Assembly (NCBI GenBank): GCA_964433555.1
Contig: CAYSRG010000010.1
Coordinates: 1-64,000 of the forward strand
Length of the DNA: 64,000 nt
Source of the DNA: Stramentimicrobium sp964433555
GTDB lineage: Bacteria; Atribacterota; Phoenicimicrobiia; Phoenicimicrobiales; Stramentimicrobiaceae
Reading direction: 5' to 3'
The position numbers were made by a program, and so were the translations under genes. Below, piece after piece: positions 1 to 7,165 of the stretch (position 1 is its first letter; the number at the start of each line of letters is the position of its first letter). The notes under the pieces are model-generated. The model was not told the DNA's origin, ran no database searches, and saw nothing but the letters and a program-made list of their open reading frames with translations.

Positions 1-304
1 TACGATCAAGTATTTTTACAAAATCATAAACTTTTTGAAGTGCCTTCTTGTATGGCGCCTGACTGCCGTATAATTGCTTTATATAGGATTCGAAATCTTT
101 AATTAACTCATCCTTTTCTTTGATTAGTTCATAATGCTGTAAATATGTTATTGTTGCACCCAAGTAGATCATTCCAATGTTCTCTGAAAGAACTGCTAAT
201 ACATTCTGATCACAGTTGGTTATGTCAATATTTTGATTTATACAATACCTTGTAATGTAATTTAACTCATTGAAAATAAACATTGACAATTGTAGCACTT
301 GCAT
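1..304 (-). CDS. Hypothetical protein, partial (runs off the left edge)
   Basis: An open frame on the minus strand starts at an ATG at 304 and stays open to the window edge, giving 101 residues without a stop. It begins MQVLQLSMFIFNELNYITRY and continues with a mostly helical, charged sequence rich in Lys and Glu (for example LIKEKDELIKDFESYIKQ). A weak AAAGG lies about nine bases upstream. I do not recognise the family. The next ATG in frame, seven codons on, is an alternative start. Composition and codon use look coding, but the C-terminus is outside the window, so length and function cannot be judged. Confidence 0.5.
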   Translation of the reverse strand, partial: MQVLQLSMFIFNELNYITRYCINQNIDITNCDQNVLAVLSENIGMIYLGATITYLQHYELIKEKDELIKDFESYIKQLYGSQAPYKKALQKVYDFVKILDR

Positions 305-794
305 AGCCAGCCTTTTCAAATAAAATAATTACTTTCTATACACAACTTTAGGCAAGATTTTAAAATCAAACACTAATATTACCTAGGGTATATATTTATA
401 AATTCCTATGCTTATCATAAACTACCTTTGTTGAATCTGCAAATAGTGTTTATAGAATAAATCTTTTCTGAGTAGTTTATAATTGCCCGCATATCTGCTC
501 CCAGGAGTGCACGCTCTTTGTTCTGACCTTGCAACAATATTCCCGCGATTATAACTGTAAGGGAAGAATAAAGTAGTGCACGACCACTTGCCCGAACAAA
601 CGTTTGCCTGAGTTTGAAGCGGGGTATTTTCCCGCTTGAAACGAAAGCCGAAAACCGCACGAACGCCATTCTTTATTTCTTTATTACACCGTCACTTATA
701 CTACAGGGGCAAGAAGCGGATATTAATAATATTTATACCGCTACAAAAGCATATGCAAAATAAAATATATACTGCTTATCCTTATTCATCCGCA

Positions 795-928
795 GGCATA
801 GCTCCCGTATTACATAATGTAGTATTATCGCTGACCTTAGGGGAAGGTCCGATAGTATCCGCATTATGTAATAGAACTATACCCTCACTATTGGCCTGCG
901 GGAGCTATGCCCCAGCACGAAAGTGCTG
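795..928. ncRNA. Nested hairpin element, candidate structured RNA or MITE
   Basis: The outer arms are a perfect 13-bp inverted repeat, GGCATAGCTCCCG at 795-807 and its complement at 899-911. Inside lies a perfect 11-bp pair, ATTACATAATG at 809-819 with 862-872, then an imperfect pair, then GACCTT/AAGGTC closing a five-base loop at 839-843. Directly after comes CAGCAC-GAAA-GTGCTG at 913-928, a perfect stem with a GNRA tetraloop. The segment is richer in GC than the AT-rich stretch at 960-1160. A plus-strand ORF across it is poor and is better explained by the pairing. It could be a small RNA or a miniature inverted-repeat element; no product is proposed. Confidence 0.45.
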
Positions 929-1127
929 TCTTGCCTCTGTGTTCAATTAAGGTTTATTATTATAAATTAATGTTTAAAGGTATTATTTATAATATGTTAT
1001 TGTTATATGATGTTATATAGTATTATGTTATATTATCTTGTATTATATATGATTGCGTATATACCTTTATAATGTAATATATATTGCTATACTGTTCTAA
1101 TATGCTTTACTTTACTATATAACGGCG

Positions 1128-1155
1128 TTGAGTTATACTGACTATAGTATATTAT
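1128..1155 (+). promoter_or_regulatory. Putative promoter of the 52-aa ORF
   Basis: TTGAGT at 1128-1133 and TATTAT at 1150-1155 are separated by 16 bases, with AAAGGAGG at 1160-1167 just downstream. The preceding 170 bases are extremely AT-rich and repetitive, so the match is only moderately informative. Confidence 0.35.
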
Positions 1156-1174
1156 AGTGAAAGGAGGTCTATTT

Positions 1175-1333
1175 ATGCCAGTAGTTGTCGTTCCTTATGA
1201 CAGCAGATTGCAGCTGAGGCTTGTTACCGGAACTGATCCGGAAGAAATTAATGTTAACTCTGAAATAAAGGAAATCAACCATTCCATCAACGATCTGCGC
1301 ATTTTTATTGCCAGTAACGGCCGAAAGTCTTGA
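1175..1333 (+). CDS. Small 52-aa protein, DUF1659-like N-terminus joined to a repeat-encoded tail
   Basis: An ATG at 1175 follows AAAGGAGG with good spacing and opens a 52-residue frame. Residues 1-25 (MPVVVVPYDSRLQLRLVTGT...) resemble the start of the small Firmicutes DUF1659 proteins, which are usually about 70 aa. From about residue 33 the sequence no longer resembles that family and is encoded by the direct repeat that recurs at 8218. The ORF is therefore probably a chimera: the start of one gene fused to a duplicated segment. Whether it makes a useful protein is unclear, although its ribosome site is strong. The family resemblance is from memory. Confidence 0.5.
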   Translation: MPVVVVPYDSRLQLRLVTGTDPEEINVNSEIKEINHSINDLRIFIASNGRKS

Positions 1334-1574
1334 TATATAATGGTTACAGGCTGCCTTTCAAATTTTGCCGATATAAAGAGTATTTTCTTTACGAGTGTTA
1401 TAGTTCATCTCTTCTTAAAAAAAGCCCATAAAAAGGCTATATTTAAGTATAATTTTTCTGATTCTCTATAAAAACCCCATATTCAGGCATATATTAGCAA
1501 TATATCCTCTTTAAAACATTATTATTCTGTATATCTCTTTATTTATCCACAATAAGAGGGAATTGTGTGGAAAA
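1273..1574. repeat. Direct repeat, copy 1, with DnaA-box-like pair
   Basis: About 300 bases starting AATCAACCATTCC recur in the same orientation at 8218-8517 with scattered mismatches and small indels. The unit contains the tail of the small ORF, a GCC-type hairpin near 1422-1440 resembling a terminator, and at its end TTATCCACA (1543-1551) facing TGTGGAAAA (1566-1574). These 9-mers fit the DnaA-box consensus TTWTNCACA in opposite orientations. The copies bracket the 1.8-8.2 kb cassette. Confidence 0.8.
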
Positions 1575-1735
1575 ATTGGATTAAATAGTTCTACCTGGCT
1601 CTTATTTTTGTTATTCTTTATCAGAGTTTACTTGCTGGTATCATTTTTCGGATAAGAAAATTGAGTAAATTTTTGTAGAAATTTATAGTATAAGTTCAAA
1701 AAATCTCAAAAATTTAATAAATTTTAAAATAGAGC

Positions 1736-1818
1736 TTGACAAAATAATTTCTATACTTTATCCTGAATATAGGTTCAACTGAATAAACGTTCAAATGAAC
1801 GTTTATTCATAGTATAAT
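1736..1818 (+). promoter_or_regulatory. tetR promoter region
   Basis: TTGACA at 1736-1741 is followed after 17 bases by TATCCT at 1759-1764. A second possible -10, TATAAT at 1813-1818, lies nearer the gene with a weak TTCAAA 17 bases upstream. Either reading places the TetR palindrome where bound repressor would block transcription: downstream of the first promoter, or in the spacer of the second. Confidence 0.55.
1780..1809. promoter_or_regulatory. TetR operator 1 (perfect palindrome)
   Basis: TGAATAAACGTTCA, two bases AA, then its exact reverse complement TGAACGTTTATTCA. The arms are 14 bp with no mismatch. The site lies 32 bases upstream of the TetR-family gene, which suggests autoregulation. 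Confidence 0.8.
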
Positions 1819-1841
1819 AAGCTTACATAAAGGAGTAAGTT

Positions 1842-2384
1842 ATGACCAAAATAATCGATCGACTTGAAGAAAGGGTTAATGAAGCCGCTTTTCGTCTCTT
1901 TGCCAAAAATGGGTACAGTAATGTGACTATAAAGATGATTGCAGAAGATGTAGGAATATCAGTGGGTACCCTTTACAATTATTATTCCAATAAACAGGAT
2001 TTATTTATAAATGCTTGTAAGAACGTCTTTGACCAAACCTATGTGGTCTTAGAGGAAATGCTTGTGAAGAATGCAGATACCTGTGAGTTGTTATCAGTAC
2101 TCTATGATGAGGTAGTAAGGTTGCAGGGTTTTAGCCGGGAACTGTTGAGAGATAAAATCAATCATAAGGTGATTGAGGAACTCAGGGCTCATTTGTTAAT
2201 GCTAGTGAATTCACTGATTTATCGTGCAGAAGAAAAAGAGCACATAATAGAGATGTCTGAAAATGATAAAGAAAGATTTATTCGTCTGTTAATTCTTGCT
2301 ATTCATGATTTTGCTCGCGAATTTCCGGGAGATCGAGAAGGGAATATTGATTTTGTTTGCCGATTAGTAAATAAAATTAGGTAA
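1842..2384 (+). CDS. TetR/AcrR-family transcriptional regulator
   Basis: 180 aa, a usual length for the family. Residues 1-60 form the TetR winged DNA-binding domain: AAFRLFAKNGYSNVTIKMIA is the typical first part and VGISVGTLYNYYSNKQDLF the recognition-helix region. The C-terminal ligand domain is divergent, as expected. AAAGGAG precedes the ATG. A perfect 14-2-14 palindrome lies just upstream and a degenerate copy lies in front of the next gene, so this protein probably represses itself and the following glsB-like and radical SAM genes. The inducer is unknown. The downstream phasin, kinase and lipase genes hint at a fatty-acyl or membrane-stress ligand, but that is inference. Confidence 0.88.
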   Translation: MTKIIDRLEERVNEAAFRLFAKNGYSNVTIKMIAEDVGISVGTLYNYYSNKQDLFINACKNVFDQTYVVLEEMLVKNADTCELLSVLYDEVVRLQGFSRELLRDKINHKVIEELRAHLLMLVNSLIYRAEEKEHIIEMSENDKERFIRLLILAIHDFAREFPGDREGNIDFVCRLVNKIR

Positions 2385-2401
2385 AAAATTTTTAATGAAA
2401 A

Positions 2402-2431
2402 TGAATATACATTCAATTGAATTAAAATTCA
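2402..2431. promoter_or_regulatory. TetR operator 2 (degenerate copy)
   Basis: TGAATATACATTCA, two bases AT, then TGAATTAAAATTCA. It keeps the 14-2-14 layout, the TTCA-nn-TGAA core and the outer TGAAT/TTCA ends of operator 1. It lies between the regulator stop and the next gene, so the regulator probably controls the downstream operon too. Confidence 0.6.
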
Positions 2432-2509
2432 TCATAATGGAGCTAATTGTAAGCAAATAATAGCTTTCCTGCTATGGAGGGAAACACAAAATGAAAGGAG
2501 GTATCATTA

Positions 2510-2791
2510 ATGTATGTAGTTGTTCTCGCTGTCATTGCGCTTATTATGGCATGGTTATTACAGATTATCTTTAAACAGATAGAAATCAAAGGAGGTTATT
2601 GGAACATATTAGCAGGAGCAGCCATTGGTGCCTTGCTGGGTGAACTCATCCTGGGTAACTGGGGATGGATGCTTTGGGGTTTTAATGTTATTGCTGGCAT
2701 TATCGGTAGTTTCCTTATCGGTTGGGTTTACATGCTGATCTTTAAGAAAAAGGCCGAGAATATAAAAGTTTCAAATGATTCCAACGGCTAG
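2510..2791 (+). CDS. GlsB/YeaQ/YmgE-family small membrane protein
   Basis: 93 aa with three or four hydrophobic segments. A Gly-rich pattern GAAIGALLGELILGNWGW and a second VIAGIIGSFLIGW match the transglycosylase-associated (GlsB/YeaQ/YmgE) family. It ends in a Lys-rich cytoplasmic tail. The family is linked to envelope stress in many bacteria but its chemistry is unknown. AAAGGAGG lies seven bases before the ATG. The degenerate TetR operator lies 80 bases upstream and the radical SAM gene follows after 132 bases on the same strand, which suggests a shared transcript. Confidence 0.8.
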   Translation: MYVVVLAVIALIMAWLLQIIFKQIEIKGGYWNILAGAAIGALLGELILGNWGWMLWGFNVIAGIIGSFLIGWVYMLIFKKKAENIKVSNDSNG

Positions 2792-2923
2792 TCTGTCTAT
2801 TTAAGAAAAAAGAAAATTATTTATCAATCCCTTCATAGCAGACCTATTTTTATAAAAGTTCTGGTTATGCAGATAGCAGAGACTGTTATGAAATAAAAAC
2901 ACCAATAAAGGAGGAAAACTATA

Positions 2924-4282
2924 ATGGCTATAAATTTTAACTTTGCTAAGAAATACGCTGCTGAACAGGTAATAAAACAGGCTCTTAATTATTTGGAAAA
3001 GGATCCTGAAAAGAATTTTATCAAGGTATTGGACCTGGCAGATAAGGTAGCCCGTACCGAACAACACCATAAACATATTGCTGCTATCAGGGATTCTTTT
3101 GAAACAAACCCTGCAATAAAACAGTATATTCAAAGATTATCCCAGGTAGCCCCCAGTTATAAAGATGGCATGATTATGAATTTCTTTGTCAACTCTGCCC
3201 TAATGGGAATACCCAGGCAGTATGAAGTAGCCAAAGAACTTGGTGTAGCAGTACCATGGACTATCCTGATTGATCCCACCAGTGCCTGCAACCTAAGCTG
3301 TACCGGCTGCTGGGCAGGCAAATACAAGAAGAGCGATAGCTTAGAGATCAATACTATTGATAGGATAATAAATGAGGCCAAGGGTATGGGTATTTACTTT
3401 ATCGTGCTCTCCGGTGGAGAACCCACTGTCTACCCGGATCTCTTTGAGATATTTCATCGGCATCCGGATGTAGGATTCATGATGTATACCAACGGAACAT
3501 TAATCGATGATGAGATGGCAGACAAGATGCTGGATGCTGGCAATGTCAGCCCGGCAATCAGCCTGGAAGGATATAGAGATTCAACTGATAAAAGACGAGG
3601 GCAGGGGACCTATGACAAGATTATGGCTGCCATGGACCGCTTACGAGAACGCGGTATTATCTTTGGCATCAGTGTTACCATAACAAAACAAAATGCAGAT
3701 GAGCTCTTTGGTACTGATGATTTCATAGACCATGTCATCGATAAGGGAGCAATATACGGCTGGTCATTTCATTATATACCTATTGGCAGAGAACCGAACC
3801 TTGATATGATGATAACCCCCGAACAAAGGGCTAAATTGGCCTATCGGATACCAGAGATCCGTACGAATAAGCCCTTCTTTTTGGCTGACTTCTGGAATGA
3901 CGGTACTTTTAGCGGAGGATGCATCGCCGGTGGCAGAAGATATTTTCATATCAATGCCAAAGGTGATGTAGAGCCCTGTGCCTTTGTGCATTTTGCGGTA
4001 GATAACATAAAAGATAAGAGCTTATGGGAAGTATTGCAAAATCCGTTATTCAAGTCTTACCAGAAAAGACAACCTTTTTCCGATAATATGATGACTCCCT
4101 GCCCGATTATTGACCATCCGCATCAACTCAGAACAATTGTTCTGGAATCGGGAGCTAAACCTACCCATGAAGGGGCAGAGGATGTCTTAAACGGAGAGGT
4201 TGCCAGATTCCTAGATAATATTTCCTACAATTGGCGGGAGATGTCAGCACCGATTAATGAGGACAGGGCCAAAAAAGACTGA
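2924..4282 (+). CDS. Radical SAM protein with SPASM-like C-terminal domain
   Basis: 452 aa. The CxxxCxxC cluster motif is CNLSCTGC with Cys 122, 126 and 129, followed by LSGGEP, the usual glycine-rich SAM-binding strand. Residues about 330-400 hold further cysteines (GGCIAGGRRYFHINAKGDVE, then EPCAFVHF, then TPCPIID), a SPASM-like region that probably binds a second Fe-S cluster. Residues 1-110 are a helical extension not seen in minimal radical SAM enzymes. AAAGGAGG precedes the ATG. SPASM enzymes often modify peptides or proteins, but no small precursor gene is recognisable nearby, so the substrate is unknown. The setting with phasin, UbiB kinase and patatin genes suggests a membrane or lipid role, by inference only. 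Confidence 0.85.
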   Translation: MAINFNFAKKYAAEQVIKQALNYLEKDPEKNFIKVLDLADKVARTEQHHKHIAAIRDSFETNPAIKQYIQRLSQVAPSYKDGMIMNFFVNSALMGIPRQYEVAKELGVAVPWTILIDPTSACNLSCTGCWAGKYKKSDSLEINTIDRIINEAKGMGIYFIVLSGGEPTVYPDLFEIFHRHPDVGFMMYTNGTLIDDEMADKMLDAGNVSPAISLEGYRDSTDKRRGQGTYDKIMAAMDRLRERGIIFGISVTITKQNADELFGTDDFIDHVIDKGAIYGWSFHYIPIGREPNLDMMITPEQRAKLAYRIPEIRTNKPFFLADFWNDGTFSGGCIAGGRRYFHINAKGDVEPCAFVHFAVDNIKDKSLWEVLQNPLFKSYQKRQPFSDNMMTPCPIIDHPHQLRTIVLESGAKPTHEGAEDVLNGEVARFLDNISYNWREMSAPINEDRAKKD

Positions 4283-4382
4283 AGAAACAGAAAAAATACC
4301 AGTTTGAAACAAAATTAAAAAATATTATAAAGCAATGAAGCAGTTATGATTTATAGCAATATAGAGCAATTAATATAGCCTC

Positions 4383-4450
4383 CCATTCCATGGAAAATAT
4401 TTGTCAAGGAGCTCGGGAGGAATGCTCCCTACTTGTTAGTCATGGAATGG
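4383..4450. terminator. Two-level hairpin between convergent genes
   Basis: Perfect outer arms CCATTCCATG (4383-4392) and CATGGAATGG (4441-4450) enclose an inner GGAGC/GCTCC pair. No T-run follows on either strand. Lying between the convergent radical SAM and phasin-like genes, it may act as a bidirectional transcription barrier or be a small repeat element. Confidence 0.4.
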
Positions 4451-4585
4451 TTTATATAAAGCAGAACAGGGGACGATAGCTTATCTCTCTGGTTGGCTAA
4501 TGGAAAAGATTTATAGTAATTTTCCCATAAAAGTAATACGGGAGAAATCTAAGGTATATTCGTACAAATTACACTCTTCCTTCGA

Positions 4586-5155
4586 CTATTTTATTTTCTT
4601 GATTAATTGATTAATTTTGTTCTCCAGGCTATCAATTTTTTTGTCTAAGTCAGCTACACTTTTCTGAGAGGCAAAATTCATTTTCTCTAATTCTTTTTCG
4701 ATATCAGGTTTGATTTTTTCAATTATTTTATCCTTTTCTTTTTCTGCCATATCTAAGAGATCTAACACAAAATCTTTGCTTTCGCTCTTGCTTAATTCAC
4801 CTCTTTTGATTAAATCATCAGCTATTTTGTCGGCTTTTTCTTTGGTTAAAGAAAGCGTTCCTATGCCGGCAAGAAACATTTTCTTGGTCAGGTTTATCAT
4901 ACTATCACCTCCTCTTTTTAAAAGCCTTAGTGGGGAAAGCAAAGAAGGAAGCATTATTTTTTTGGTCTTTTCTTGTTCTACGATGATCTGGGCCAGTACC
5001 AGAGAAGTAATATCTTCTTTACTATGATTATCGATGACCTTCAGGTCAATTCCTTCCCGGATTAACCTAGAAATTTCAGAAAGATTGACATATTTCTTCT
5101 CTTTAGTATCATATAGTTTTCGATTTATATATTTCTTAATAATATATTCTTCCAT
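4586..5155 (-). CDS. PHA-accumulation regulator domain fused to a phasin-like coiled coil
   Basis: 189 aa from the ATG at 5155, which has AGGGGG seven bases before it; longer upstream starts lack a ribosome site. Residues 3-64 (IIKKYINRKLYDTKEKKYV, then LVLAQIIVEQEKTKK) match the PhaR/PHB regulator DNA-binding domain. Residues 86-125 carry the phasin-like pattern LTKKMFLAGIGTLSLTKEKA, and the rest is a Lys/Glu coiled coil ending in repeated KKI. In other bacteria PhaR binds DNA and polymer granules while phasins coat granules. Here the two halves are fused. No PHA synthase lies in the window, so the granule may be another lipid body or the membrane. It is divergent from the UbiB kinase gene. 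Confidence 0.75.
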   Translation of the reverse strand: MEEYIIKKYINRKLYDTKEKKYVNLSEISRLIREGIDLKVIDNHSKEDITSLVLAQIIVEQEKTKKIMLPSLLSPLRLLKRGGDSMINLTKKMFLAGIGTLSLTKEKADKIADDLIKRGELSKSESKDFVLDLLDMAEKEKDKIIEKIKPDIEKELEKMNFASQKSVADLDKKIDSLENKINQLIKKIK

Positions 5156-5177
5156 TCTCATCCCCCTATTGATATAA

Positions 5178-5229
5178 ATGACACATTGCATTATAATATA
5201 AATATAACACAATGCGTTATATTTGTCAA
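5178..5229 (-). promoter_or_regulatory. Promoter and tandem operator of the phasin-like gene
   Basis: Read on the minus strand, TTGACA (5224-5229), 17 bases and TATATT (5201-5206) form a near-consensus promoter. Two direct repeats on the plus strand, ATGACACATTGC (5178-5189) and ATAACACAATGC (5204-5215), match at 10 of 12 positions and start 26 bp apart. The second overlaps the -10 and spacer. This fits autoregulation by the PhaR-like protein. Confidence 0.6.
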
Positions 5230-5285
5230 GATATTGTAGGAAAACTCTATACCACTTTATCTTGGTAACGATAAGTTGAGTTTAT

Positions 5286-5314
5286 TTGAATGTTGAAATC
5301 ATTGTTAATATAAT
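5286..5314 (+). promoter_or_regulatory. Putative promoter of the UbiB-kinase gene
   Basis: TTGAAT (5286-5291), 17 bases, TATAAT (5309-5314), lying 79 bases before the start codon in the divergent intergenic region shared with the phasin-like gene. Confidence 0.5.
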
Positions 5315-5392
5315 AAGAAAGAAACTCTGAAGCATAAAAAACACTGTTCTGAGGCAATAAAACAAAAGCTAAAATGAAAAGGATGGGTTAAT

Positions 5393-7081
5393 ATGGCTTT
5401 TTCAAGATTTAAAAAAAGATACAAAAATATTAACCGCCTTCGGCAAATAATTAATATTTTAATCAAGTATGGATTTGATTATTTTGTAGAACAGTTAGGG
5501 CTAATAAGCCTGATTGCCAAAGGCGAAAAGATTCTTAAACGTAAACGTTCTAAGATAGACCAGATATCTTTTTCGGTGAGAGTTCGTCTTGCCCTGGAAG
5601 AATTGGGCCCTACTTTTGTAAAATTAGGCCAGATTTTAAGCACCAGACCTGATATTATTCCGCGAGAGTATATTAAGGAGTTGGAAAAACTGCAAGATGA
5701 AGTGCCCCCTTATTCCTACGACCTGGTTGAACAGATGGTTCAAAAAGAGTTGGGAGCCAATGTTTCCGAACTATTCAAGTCATTTGATGAAAAGCCTTTT
5801 GCGGCTGCTTCTTTAGGCCAAGCCCACAAGGCAATATTGAAAGAAGATAAGGTAAAAGTAGTCGTCAAAGTTCAACGCCCTGATATGGAAAAAATTATTG
5901 AAACAGATTTGGATATTCTCTTTCAATTGGCTCGTCTCACCGAAAAATATATTCCGGAGAGTCGTCTGTATGACCCTGTAGGAGTGGCTGAAGAGTTTGC
6001 GAAAACCATTCGAATGGAGCTGGATTATGGTACCGAAGGAAGAAATGCAGAGCGATTTAGGAAAAATTTTAAAGAAGACAAAACAGTTTTTATCCCAAAT
6101 ATATATTGGGAACTGAGCAGTAAATACATCCTGACCATGGAATACATCGAAGGCATTAAGATTAATCATTTAAAAGAGCTGGACAAAGCAGGATATGACC
6201 GCAAACAGATAGCTGAAAACGGAGCTAAAGCCTTTATGAAACAGATGCTCATCGATGGATTTTTCCATGCTGATCCCCATCCTGGAAATATTCTGGTTAT
6301 GGAAAATGAGATTATCGGCTTTATGGATTTTGGCATGATGGGAAAGATAGATGAAGAGTCCAGAGAGAAATATATTGATCTGCTTATAGCTGTTTTAGAA
6401 TATGACTCTAATAAAATCTTAGCCGGAATGTTAGAATTGGGATTTACTTCCCAGGAAACAATTGATACGCGCTCTTTCAAGATAGATATAGCGGATATAT
6501 TAGCCCAATATTATGATAAGGCATTAAAGGAGATTAAGCTAGGGGAGTTCGTCACCCAGCTGGTGCAGATTTCTATCAAGTATCATATCAAAATGCCCGC
6601 TGAACTTACCCTGCTTGGGAAATCTCTCCTCACTATCGAAGGCATTGGATTAGTGCTTGATCCGGATTTTAATCTTACCGAGATAGCCAAGCCCTATATA
6701 AAAGAGATTATTCTGGAAAGGAAAAGCCCTCAACGCCTCTTGTTTAAACTATCCAATGATTTATCTGAATTTTATCATTTAATGGTTTTAATACCCAGGC
6801 AGCTAAGCAAGACCTTAAGGAAAATGGAAGAGGGTATCTTTAAATTAGAGCTTCAGCACCGGGGGTTGGAAAATTTAATTAATGCCCTGGATAAAGCAAC
6901 AAACAGGTTATCTTATAGTCTAATTTTGGTTGCCATCATTATTGGCTCATCTTTAATTATGCAGACGGATAAAGGCCTTCAATTTATGGGGTTTCCGGTT
7001 ATTGGCGTAATGGGTTATATTATTTCCGGCATATTGGGATTGGGTCTAGTTATCATGATTCTTCGTTCAGGGAAAATGTAA
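5393..7081 (+). CDS. UbiB/AarF/ABC1-family atypical kinase
   Basis: 562 aa, full length. The family signature KLGQ (77-80) is followed by the Ala-rich loop AAAS (137-140), the lysine in VVKVQRP (Lys 159), the catalytic HADPHPGN (292-299) and the metal-binding DFG (312-314). Residues about 508-558 hold two hydrophobic segments, so the protein is anchored in the membrane by its C-terminus. In other bacteria UbiB supports ubiquinone synthesis and lipid handling. No quinone genes are visible here, so a general lipid-homeostasis role is more likely. The patatin gene follows after 84 bases and probably shares the transcript. Confidence 0.9.
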   Translation: MAFSRFKKRYKNINRLRQIINILIKYGFDYFVEQLGLISLIAKGEKILKRKRSKIDQISFSVRVRLALEELGPTFVKLGQILSTRPDIIPREYIKELEKLQDEVPPYSYDLVEQMVQKELGANVSELFKSFDEKPFAAASLGQAHKAILKEDKVKVVVKVQRPDMEKIIETDLDILFQLARLTEKYIPESRLYDPVGVAEEFAKTIRMELDYGTEGRNAERFRKNFKEDKTVFIPNIYWELSSKYILTMEYIEGIKINHLKELDKAGYDRKQIAENGAKAFMKQMLIDGFFHADPHPGNILVMENEIIGFMDFGMMGKIDEESREKYIDLLIAVLEYDSNKILAGMLELGFTSQETIDTRSFKIDIADILAQYYDKALKEIKLGEFVTQLVQISIKYHIKMPAELTLLGKSLLTIEGIGLVLDPDFNLTEIAKPYIKEIILERKSPQRLLFKLSNDLSEFYHLMVLIPRQLSKTLRKMEEGIFKLELQHRGLENLINALDKATNRLSYSLILVAIIIGSSLIMQTDKGLQFMGFPVIGVMGYIISGILGLGLVIMILRSGKM

Positions 7082-7165
7082 AACATAATTATTTCTTATT
7101 GTGTTAATTATTTTTACGTCTTGTCTTGCCAATCCCAAGAATATGTTTTAAAGGATGAAGTTAAT

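Noticed and set aside
415..669. 84-aa minus-strand ORF and the 104-aa plus-strand ORF at 636-950
   Set aside because: They lie in a GC-rich, hairpin-rich segment, lack ribosome sites and show no family resemblance; the structure explains the sequence better. Kept only as a finding.
1543..1574. DnaA-box pairs as a chromosomal origin
   Set aside because: Only one pair per repeat copy, no dnaA, dnaN or AT-rich unwinding cluster with iterated boxes; a titration or repeat-associated role is more likely.
2801..3133. Minus-strand ORF opposite the start of the radical SAM gene
   Set aside because: Antisense to a strongly supported gene, Phe/Ser-rich composition and no ribosome site.
7121..7165. TTG start for the first patatin
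   Set aside because: No ribosome site; the ATG at 7166 follows AAGGATG and gives the usual start close to the oxyanion loop.
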